Shown: in pieces, positions 57,942 to 64,000 of the stretch | Layout of the letters: each line of letters begins with the position of its first letter | Numbering within the stretch: position 1 is the first letter of the stretch | Notes under the pieces: generated by a model | What the model was told of the DNA's origin: nothing | What the model saw: the letters and a program-made list of their open reading frames with translations, nothing else | Databases searched by the model: none | Position numbers and translations under genes: made by a program | From: Bin87 sp965220505 | GTDB lineage: Bacteria; Chloroflexota; Dehalococcoidia; Lucifugimonadales; UBA3495 | Length of the DNA: 64,000 nucleotides | Direction of reading: 5' to 3' | Assembly (NCBI GenBank): GCA_965220505.1 | Contig: CBDCQE010000001.1 | Span: 806,001-870,000, forward strand

Positions 57942-59188
57942 TGCGGTGCGTGACCAACGCCGAAGGGATGCTCAGCGCCGATGGGGTGCTGGGCGGCAAC
58001 CCGCTGTTTTACTTCATCTACAGCGTGGTGGGACACGTTGCGCCCTGCTGGCTGAGCTACCTGATCGCCGGCCTGGTCATCATGCTGATCCTGATCAATG
58101 CGGTGTTGCTGGGAGCGGCCATAGTCAGTTGGGGAGAACGCCGGCTGCTGGGACGGTTCCAAAACCGCGTCGGCCCCAACCGGTGGGGTCCTTTCGGCGC
58201 GTTCCAACCTATTGCGGACCTGGCCAAGCTGATCACCAAGGAAGACATCATCCCCTACGGCGCGGATAAGCTGGCGTTCACCGCCGTCCCGGTCATCATG
58301 GTGGCCGCCGTGCTGCTGGGCACCGCCGTGCTACCTTTCGCGAAAGACGTGGCGCTGGTCGACCTGAACGTTGGTGTCCTTTTCGTGTTGGCCGTGAGTT
58401 CGCTGACTTCCATCGCGATATTCACCGCCGGGTGGGCATCCAACAACCGGTACGCGCTGTTTGGCGCCGGGCGCGCGGTCGCCGTGCTGCTCAGTTACGA
58501 AGTGCCGGTGGTGCTGTCGCTGCTGGGTGTGGTGCTGGTGGCCGGTTCCATGTCACTGGGCGACATCGTTGCGGCTCAAGCCGTGCCGTTCTTCCTGGTG
58601 CAACCGCTGGCGTTCTTCGTGTTCGTCGCCGGTATGTCAGCCGAATTGAACCGAACCCCCTTCGACGTTGCAGAAGCAGAGTCGGAGATCATCGCCGGCT
58701 ATCACACGGAATACAGCGGGATCAAGTTCGCGCTGATCCAGGCCGCTGAATTCGGTGGCGTGCTGGTGGTGTCGGGGCTGATTGCCACGCTGTTCCTGGC
58801 CGGCTGGGCCGGCCCGGTGTCTGACTGGCTGGGGTGGTTGTGGTTCCTGATCAAGGTCTTCATCGGCATTTTCCTGTTCGTCTGGATCAGGTCCACCTAC
58901 CCGCGGCTGCGTCTGGACCAGATCATGGCCGTGTGCTGGAAATTCCTCATGCCGCTGAGCATAATCAACCTGGCGGCCGTGGTCCTGGAGGTGTTCTTCC
59001 TGCGCGACGCCAACGGGTCGCTGAGCACGGCGGACCTGTGGATCATGACGGCAATCAATATAGTCGTGGCCGGTGCATCCATTCTCTTCTTCGGGCGCTT
59101 CATTCGCGAAAAGGTGCGAACAGAGGAACCTTCGGCAAACCCGCCGAGCCAGGTTGTGCCCGGCGTGCCGACGATTGGGATGGGCTAA
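57941..59188 (+). CDS. nuoH: NADH-quinone oxidoreductase subunit H
   Basis: Membrane subunit at the junction with the peripheral arm, 415 aa with about eight helices. WGERRLLGRFQNRVGPNRWG and PIADLAKLITKEDIIP form the first cytoplasmic loop; AELNRTPFDVAEAESEIIAG and WIRSTYPRLRLDQIMAVCWK are the quinone-tunnel loops. The final 20 residues are a hydrophilic tail (TEEPSANPPSQVVPG). Confidence 0.95.
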   Translation: MRCVTNAEGMLSADGVLGGNPLFYFIYSVVGHVAPCWLSYLIAGLVIMLILINAVLLGAAIVSWGERRLLGRFQNRVGPNRWGPFGAFQPIADLAKLITKEDIIPYGADKLAFTAVPVIMVAAVLLGTAVLPFAKDVALVDLNVGVLFVLAVSSLTSIAIFTAGWASNNRYALFGAGRAVAVLLSYEVPVVLSLLGVVLVAGSMSLGDIVAAQAVPFFLVQPLAFFVFVAGMSAELNRTPFDVAEAESEIIAGYHTEYSGIKFALIQAAEFGGVLVVSGLIATLFLAGWAGPVSDWLGWLWFLIKVFIGIFLFVWIRSTYPRLRLDQIMAVCWKFLMPLSIINLAAVVLEVFFLRDANGSLSTADLWIMTAINIVVAGASILFFGRFIREKVRTEEPSANPPSQVVPGVPTIGMG

Positions 59189-59206
59189 ACAGGCGGGGGT
59201 GACGCA

Positions 59207-59785
59207 GTGTACGGACTGGAAATGGTGAAAGGGCTGGCGGTAACGCTGTCTAACCTGGTGCGCAAGCCCTTCACGACTTCGTATCCGGAGCAACGTATCC
59301 GGCAGCACCCGCGTTTTCGCGGCGAGGAGTTCACCTGGTACGAGGAGCGGTGCACTGGTTGCGCTTCGTGCGCCAAGTATTGCCCGCTGGGGATCATCAA
59401 GATCGTCACATCCCCCAGCGAGACCGCTCCGCTGCAGGGCGACAAATACCGCCTGGAGACTTTCGACATTGAGTTGCAACGGTGCATGTTCTGCGGCCTG
59501 TGCGTCGAGGCCTGCCCCTACGATGCATTGTTCATGGGCAGCGGATTCGAAGAGGGCCAGTATCGCCGGACCGACTTGGTGATCACCATTGACCGGCTGC
59601 GCCAAGCTGAAAAGAACCCGAGCACCTGGTTCCGCCCCCAACTGGAGGGAATGGAGTACCGTCCGGGTGCCGGCCGGCCGTTGGGTTGGCGTGAGGTCGG
59701 CCGGGAGAACTGGCGGTGGCATCAGCACGAAAAGGCCGGCATGCGACTTGCCGGCGGCCGCGACGACAACGAGGGTGAAGGCTAG
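59207..59785 (+). CDS. nuoI: NADH-quinone oxidoreductase subunit I
   Basis: Ferredoxin-like subunit carrying clusters N6a and N6b; 192 aa, GTG start at 59207. The ligands are complete: C49, C52, C55, C59 (CTGCASCAKYC) and C93, C96, C99, C103 (CMFCGLCVEAC). A C-terminal extension rich in charged residues follows (about 150-192). Its TAG stop directly precedes the nuoJ ATG. Confidence 0.95.
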   Translation: MYGLEMVKGLAVTLSNLVRKPFTTSYPEQRIRQHPRFRGEEFTWYEERCTGCASCAKYCPLGIIKIVTSPSETAPLQGDKYRLETFDIELQRCMFCGLCVEACPYDALFMGSGFEEGQYRRTDLVITIDRLRQAEKNPSTWFRPQLEGMEYRPGAGRPLGWREVGRENWRWHQHEKAGMRLAGGRDDNEGEG

Positions 59786-60370
59786 ATGTGGTTTGAGCAC
59801 CTCGTATTCTGGGTCTTGTCGGTGGTTGCCATCGCAGGAGCCTTGGGCGTCGTTCTGGTGCGTGACCTTTTCCGCGCGGCCCTGATGTTGGCCACGGCGT
59901 TCGTGGCGGTGGGCGGACTGTTCGTGATGATGAACGCGGAATTCCTGGCCGTGGTGCAGATACTGATCTACGTCGGAGCCATCGCCGTGCTGTTCATCTT
60001 CGCGGTTATGCTGACCCGGGACGTGCAGCAGGGCAACGCGCCCAACCGCTTGCAGATCCCCGCGGCGGTAATATCGGCTCTGGTGCTGGCCGCAATGATC
60101 GCAACGGCGGTTTCCACCGAATGGTACACCCTGGCCGGAGCGGGACTGGAGGCCAAGGCGCAGTTGGCGCAGACCCAGGCGGTCGGCATACCCGACGCAG
60201 CCGATCTGACCTCCGCCGGCCTGACCCCGGCCGAGGTGGAAAGCGTGAGTAGCGGCGGCCTTGCCGACCTGCTGATCGGCAACTTTGTCCTGCCGTTCGA
60301 AGCGGTGTCGTTGCTGCTGTTGGGCGCTGCCATCGGTGGCCTCGCGCTGGCGCGTGGTCGCGGGAGATAG
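59786..60370 (+). CDS. nuoJ: NADH-quinone oxidoreductase subunit J
   Basis: Membrane subunit, 194 aa with five predicted helices. The third helix VVQILIYVGAIAVLFIFAVM is the conserved NuoJ segment. A hydrophilic loop (about 120-160) precedes the last helix VSLLLLGAAIGGLALARGR. nuoK begins 4 bp after the stop with TTG. Confidence 0.93.
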   Translation: MWFEHLVFWVLSVVAIAGALGVVLVRDLFRAALMLATAFVAVGGLFVMMNAEFLAVVQILIYVGAIAVLFIFAVMLTRDVQQGNAPNRLQIPAAVISALVLAAMIATAVSTEWYTLAGAGLEAKAQLAQTQAVGIPDAADLTSAGLTPAEVESVSSGGLADLLIGNFVLPFEAVSLLLLGAAIGGLALARGRGR

Positions 60371-60374
60371 AGCG

Positions 60375-60704
60375 TTGTCGCTGGAATCGCTACTGGTCGT
60401 TGCCGCGATCATCTTCTGCATCGGCCTCTACGGAGCGCTGGCGCGGCGGAATTTCATAGCGGTGCTGATGTCCGTTGAGCTGATGTTCAACGGGGTGAAC
60501 CTGACGCTGGTGGCATTGGGCCGATACGTTGCTCCGTACGCTGTGCAGGAACAACTTTCTGCGGTGTTCACCGGGCAGGTGTTCGCAGTGTTCATCATTA
60601 CGGTTGCCGCCGCCGAAATCGCGTTGGGCCTGGGTATCGTCTTTGCGGTATTCCGGTCTAACGAAAGTGTCGATCTGACCGATGCTGCGACGCTGCGCCA
60701 CTGA
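60375..60704 (+). CDS. nuoK: NADH-quinone oxidoreductase subunit K
   Basis: Antiporter-related small membrane subunit, 109 aa with three helices. I start at TTG 60375, 7 nt after GGGAGA, because the longer frame overlaps nuoJ. The helix VLMSVELMFNGVNLTLVAL contains the conserved membrane glutamate of NuoK, and AVFIITVAAAEIALGLGIVF carries the second. The C-terminus is short. Confidence 0.93.
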   Translation: MSLESLLVVAAIIFCIGLYGALARRNFIAVLMSVELMFNGVNLTLVALGRYVAPYAVQEQLSAVFTGQVFAVFIITVAAAEIALGLGIVFAVFRSNESVDLTDAATLRH

Positions 60705-60757
60705 CGCTGCCGTCGAGCCAGGGTACTGACCCGAGCGAATCAGAGTATTGCCTGACC

Positions 60758-60952
60758 ATGTGGGTAGAGTTCAAACGCGCCCCCAACCTGATGTCGGCCG
60801 AAATCTGGAAAGAAGTGCTGGAGGCTGAGGGCCTGCCCAGCCGCATCCTGCCGGACGGCGACATACTGGACTGGAGCGAGCGCATCCCCTTCGTGATCTA
60901 CGTGCCCAAGGGTCGGGAACACGTGGCGGAAGAGATCGTCAGGAAGCTGTGA
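60758..60952 (+). CDS. DUF2007-like small protein inside the nuo operon
   Basis: 64 aa, cytoplasmic, no membrane segment. The sequence has the helix-turn-strand pattern of the DUF2007 (putative signal-transducing) group: MSAEIWKEVLEAEGLPSRIL, then FVIYVPKGREHVAEEIVRKL. It lies 53 bp after nuoK and 13 bp before nuoL on the same strand, so it is transcribed with complex I. It is not a known complex I subunit; a role in assembly or regulation is conjecture. The family match is moderate because the protein is short. Confidence 0.6.
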   Translation: MWVEFKRAPNLMSAEIWKEVLEAEGLPSRILPDGDILDWSERIPFVIYVPKGREHVAEEIVRKL

Positions 60953-60965
60953 GGATCGCCAGACC

Positions 60966-62999
60966 ATGCTGACCGAAACCCTGGTTTGGGCAATTTTCCT
61001 GCTGCCCGTGGCGTCGTTCCTGCTGATTGGGCTGGTAATTCGGCCCCTTGGCCCGGCTTTCGCCAAGTCCGCCGGCTACGTCACGATTCTGGCTCTGGGC
61101 ATCGGATTTATCCTTTCGGTCTGGCTGCTGCGGTCTCACGCCCACGGCGATCATTACGACTTCGCGCCGTATCTCTGGCTGAACCTGGGTCCCGCGGCGA
61201 TTGAAGTCGGATTACTGCTGGATCCGCTCACCAACGTGATGCTGGTGGTTGTGACCGGCGTCAGTCTGATGGTCCAGATTTACTCGATGGGGTACATGGA
61301 TGGCGACGAGAGCTTCGCCCGCTACTTCGCCTACATGTCCCTGTTCAGCGCTTCGATGATCGGGCTGGTGCTGGCGGTCAACATCGTGCAGATGTACGTG
61401 TTCTGGGAGTTGGTGGGCCTGTCTTCCTACCTGCTGATCGGGTTCTGGCACGACCGTCCAGCGGCGGCCGCGGCGGCAAAAAAGGCATTCATCATCACGC
61501 GCATCGGCGACGTCGGTTTCCTGCTGGCTATCATCTATCTGTTCTTCCAGGCGGACGCTTTTGCCGCCCACGGGTTGAATGCCCTGCACATTCCGGACAT
61601 TTGGAAGGCGGCGGCGCCCGTCGCCGCGGGTGGCGCTGGAATAGTCGCGGGCGGGGCGATCTTGTGGCTGTGCCTGGGGTTGTTCGCAGGAGCGGGCGGC
61701 AAGAGCGGCCAATTCCCGCTGCACACCTGGCTGCCCGACGCCATGGAAGGCCCGACCCCGGTCAGTGCGTTGATTCACGCCGCGACCATGGTCGCAGCCG
61801 GCGTGTTCCTGGTGGGACGGTTCTTCCCGGTTTTTGCCGAATCGGAGGCGGCGATGATGGTGGTCGCGCTGATCGGCGCGTTTACCGCCGTGTTCGCCGC
61901 GACCATGGGCCTGGCTGCCAACGACATCAAGCGCGTGATGGCCTACTCCACGGTCAGCCAATTGGGCTACATGATGGCCGCGTTGGGCGTGGGGGCGTAT
62001 AACGCTGCCCTGTTCCACCTGTTCACCCACGCCTTCTTCAAGGCCCTGCTGTTCCTGGGCGCGGGCAGCGTGAACCACGCCGCCGGCACGTTCAACATGA
62101 TGTACATGGGCGGTCTTCGCAAGGCGATGCCGGGGACATACGTCCTCACCGTGATCGGCGCGTTAAGCCTGGTGGGGATATTCCCGCTGGCCGGGTTCTG
62201 GAGCAAGGATGAGATCCTGCTAGAGTCCTGGCTGGCCCACGGTCCTGTGCCGGCGTCGATCAGCGTGCTGGTCTTCGCGATGCTGCTGGTGGGCGTGCTG
62301 TTGACGGCGTTTTACAGCTACCGGATGGTACACCTCACCTTCCACGGCGATTTCCGGGGCGGCGGCGAACGCGAATTGCACGACACGGAAGCAGCCGGGG
62401 AACCGGCACCCACCGGGGTCAGCCACCACGTGCACCTGGGCGAATCGCCGCTGGTGATGCTCGTCCCCATGGGGTTCCTGGGAGTCAGCGCAGTAATCGC
62501 CGGTTGGCTTGCCAATCCAATCGGCGTATCCAGCTTCTTGGGGATACCTTCGCACTGGCTGACGGAATACTTCGCTTCAGGACTGCATGACGGGCGTCAC
62601 GCCCCACCGTTCAACATCACAATCGCAGTGATATCCAACGCCGTTGCCGTCGCCGGCATCGGTCTGGCCGTGCTCACCTACGCCTGGCCGCGACCATTCG
62701 TCACCTCCGAACCGTTGAGCAAGGGCGGGCCGTTGCATACCTTGCTGGCCCAGCGGTATTACATGGACGATCTCTACGAGGGCGTCATCGTCGGGCGCAT
62801 CTTTTACCGGGCCGTTGCCGCGATTACCGATTGGGTGGACCGCAACATTGTCGATGGCATTGTCGGCATGGTCGGCTGGATTTCACGGAACATAGGCAGC
62901 CTGCTGGCCCTGGCCCAGAACGGACAGGTGCAGACCTACCCGCTGATAGCCGCCGCGGGCGGCCTGGTAATCATCGTGCTGTACCTGGCGCTGGGATAA
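60966..62999 (+). CDS. nuoL: NADH-quinone oxidoreductase subunit L
   Basis: Distal antiporter-like proton-pumping subunit, 677 aa with about 16 helices. Core blocks: LLDPLTNVMLVVVTGVSLMV, FWELVGLSSYLLIGFWHDRP with the essential glutamate, FPLHTWLPDAMEGPTPVSAL, and NDIKRVMAYSTVSQLGYMMA with the pumping lysines. A lateral helix and a C-terminal anchor follow (VDGIVGMVGWISRN). A His/Gly-rich loop (about 455-490) is longer than minimal. nuoM begins 7 bp downstream. Confidence 0.96.
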   Translation: MLTETLVWAIFLLPVASFLLIGLVIRPLGPAFAKSAGYVTILALGIGFILSVWLLRSHAHGDHYDFAPYLWLNLGPAAIEVGLLLDPLTNVMLVVVTGVSLMVQIYSMGYMDGDESFARYFAYMSLFSASMIGLVLAVNIVQMYVFWELVGLSSYLLIGFWHDRPAAAAAAKKAFIITRIGDVGFLLAIIYLFFQADAFAAHGLNALHIPDIWKAAAPVAAGGAGIVAGGAILWLCLGLFAGAGGKSGQFPLHTWLPDAMEGPTPVSALIHAATMVAAGVFLVGRFFPVFAESEAAMMVVALIGAFTAVFAATMGLAANDIKRVMAYSTVSQLGYMMAALGVGAYNAALFHLFTHAFFKALLFLGAGSVNHAAGTFNMMYMGGLRKAMPGTYVLTVIGALSLVGIFPLAGFWSKDEILLESWLAHGPVPASISVLVFAMLLVGVLLTAFYSYRMVHLTFHGDFRGGGERELHDTEAAGEPAPTGVSHHVHLGESPLVMLVPMGFLGVSAVIAGWLANPIGVSSFLGIPSHWLTEYFASGLHDGRHAPPFNITIAVISNAVAVAGIGLAVLTYAWPRPFVTSEPLSKGGPLHTLLAQRYYMDDLYEGVIVGRIFYRAVAAITDWVDRNIVDGIVGMVGWISRNIGSLLALAQNGQVQTYPLIAAAGGLVIIVLYLALG

Positions 63000-63005
63000 A
63001 CGCGA

Positions 63006-64000
63006 ATGCCAACCGGATTCAGCGGCCTTCTGACCGCCACCGTTTTCCTGCCCGCCGTCGCGGCCCTGCTGCTGGCGTTCGGGCTGGTACGGGGTGATCG
63101 CAACATTCGGTGGTTCGCCGCCGCCGCCGCCGTCGCCGACCTGGTCCTGTCGGTGATCGTCTTCGCGCTCTTCCGGCCGGGAGGGGAGAGGTTCCAACTG
63201 GTCGACCGGTTCGACTGGATCACCACGGATACGGTGCAGGCCAGCTACCTGTTGGGAGTGGACGGGATCAGCGCCCCGCTGGTCATGCTGACCGGACTAC
63301 TCGGCTTGTGCGCGGTGTTCGTGTCGTTCCACATCAGCACCCGGGTGCGGGAGTATTTCATCTGGCTGTTCGTGCTGCAGACCGCGGTTCTCGGCGTTTT
63401 CACCGCCCTGGACTTCCTGCTGTTCTTCCTGTTCTGGGAAATCGAGTTGGTGCCGATGTACCTGCTGATCTCGACCTGGGGCACCGGACGGCGCGAATAC
63501 TCCGCTATGAAGTTCCTGATTTTCACGATCCTCGGCTCGGCCTTCATGCTGGTGGCGATAGTCGCGGTGTTCGTTAGCGCGGGAGTGGGCAGCTTCGACA
63601 TGACGCGACTGCTGGAGCCGGGCGGCGCGCTGGATGCGTCACGGGCCGCGCTGCCCATGGGGGTCCTGTTCTGGCTGTTCTTCATCGCCTTTGCGGTGAA
63701 GCTTCCCACGTGGCCGGTTCACACCTGGCTGCCGGACGCGCACACCGACGCGCCCACTGCCGGCAGCGTGATGCTCGCCGGCGTGATGCTGAAAATGGGC
63801 GGCTATGGCCTCCTGCGGATCAACGCGGGAATGTTCCCCGAGCAGCTTCAACAATTCGCTCTGCCCATCGTGGCCCTCGGGGTCATCAGCGTACTGTATG
63901 GCGCAGTGGTCACCCTGCGGCAAACCGACTTGAAACGGCTCATCGCGTATTCCAGCGTCAGCCACATGGGACTGGTGCTGATCGGACTGGGTTCCGTAGC
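63006..64000 (+). CDS. nuoM: NADH-quinone oxidoreductase subunit M, partial
   Basis: Antiporter-like subunit running off the right edge; about 331 residues are visible from ATG 63006. SYLLGVDGISAPLVMLTGLL, DFLLFFLFWEIELVPMYLLI with the conserved glutamate, KLPTWPVHTWLPDAHTDAPT, AGVMLKMGGYGLLRI and DLKRLIAYSSVSHMGLVLIG are the NuoM hallmarks. The gene is intact as far as it goes. nuoN would be expected next. Confidence 0.95.
   Translation, partial: MPTGFSGLLTATVFLPAVAALLLAFGLVRGDRNIRWFAAAAAVADLVLSVIVFALFRPGGERFQLVDRFDWITTDTVQASYLLGVDGISAPLVMLTGLLGLCAVFVSFHISTRVREYFIWLFVLQTAVLGVFTALDFLLFFLFWEIELVPMYLLISTWGTGRREYSAMKFLIFTILGSAFMLVAIVAVFVSAGVGSFDMTRLLEPGGALDASRAALPMGVLFWLFFIAFAVKLPTWPVHTWLPDAHTDAPTAGSVMLAGVMLKMGGYGLLRINAGMFPEQLQQFALPIVALGVISVLYGAVVTLRQTDLKRLIAYSSVSHMGLVLIGLGSV

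Noticed and set aside
58637..60421. 594-codon minus-strand reading frame
   Set aside because: Antisense across nuoH, nuoI and nuoJ; the composition (Gln/His/Arg-rich) is that of the reverse complement of membrane proteins.
1..64000. CRISPR array, prophage or replication origin
   Set aside because: No set of regularly spaced short direct repeats, no phage structural genes, and no dnaA-box cluster or partition genes were seen.

Overview
The window looks like a chromosomal segment of an uncultured, GC-rich bacterium of the Chloroflexota, most plausibly a SAR202/Dehalococcoidia-type marine or host-associated lineage. That placement is an inference from gene content: three luciferase-like flavin/F420 oxidoreductases, a GYD protein, an FAD-linked oxidase, a CaiB/BaiF CoA-transferase, an acyl-CoA synthetase, a CO-dehydrogenase-like molybdenum hydroxylase, tandem peptide-type lipoprotein binding proteins, an IleRS2-type isoleucyl-tRNA synthetase, and a nuo operon without nuoEFG between nuoD and nuoH. 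There is no rRNA or phage region; mobile content is limited to one MITE-like palindrome and a small toxin/nuclease island.

Layout. 1-5.1 kb: minus-strand peptide-type ABC importer with a partial permease and two paralogous binding lipoproteins, each behind its own copy of the same promoter and upstream region. 5.3-11.6 kb: LLM oxidoreductase, GYD protein, thiD, ileS with a swapped HIGH motif (GIHH), and mutM. 11.7-17.8 kb: a DapA-like / MfnB-like / TusA-like triple fusion, then a three-subunit molybdenum hydroxylase. 17.9-24.3 kb: PPOX-class flavoprotein, sbcC, an ABC-2 exporter and ffh. 24.3-27.2 kb: a translationally coupled operon of an amidohydrolase-Mug glycosylase fusion, thpR and an AlkA-like glycosylase. 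27.4-32.2 kb: split transketolase and proBA. 32.2-38 kb: palindromic element, mfd, a DUF4349 lipoprotein and tRNA-Pro(CGG). 38-44.3 kb: FAD oxidase, Uma2-like protein, zinc dehydrogenase, LLM oxidoreductase and acyl-CoA synthetase. 44.4-46.1 kb: antitoxin, PIN toxin and PD-(D/E)XK protein, read straight into a PuuE-like deacetylase. 47-55.2 kb: VOC protein, LLM oxidoreductase, PAC2 protein, tRNA-Met(CAT), moaC, moaA, rdgB, CoA-transferase and hydrolase. 55.3-64 kb: nuoABCDHIJK, a 64-residue DUF2007-like protein, nuoL and nuoM, which runs off the right edge.

How it fits together. The window describes an aerobic or microaerobic heterotroph that imports peptides or other small organics. It oxidises organic substrates with flavin, F420 and molybdenum enzymes (moaA and moaC supply part of the cofactor pathway) and passes electrons to a complex I whose input module is not encoded here. 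DNA and nucleotide repair is unusually dense: mutM, sbcC, an AlkA-like glycosylase, a Mug fusion, mfd and rdgB. Gene ends are often marked by perfect palindromes without a U tract, and tight gene pairs commonly overlap as GTGA, ATGA or TGATG.

The strongest candidates for new biology are the triple fusion at 11786-13897, the amidohydrolase-Mug fusion at 25829-27214, the GXHH isoleucyl-tRNA synthetase, and the toxin/nuclease island at 44440-46140.
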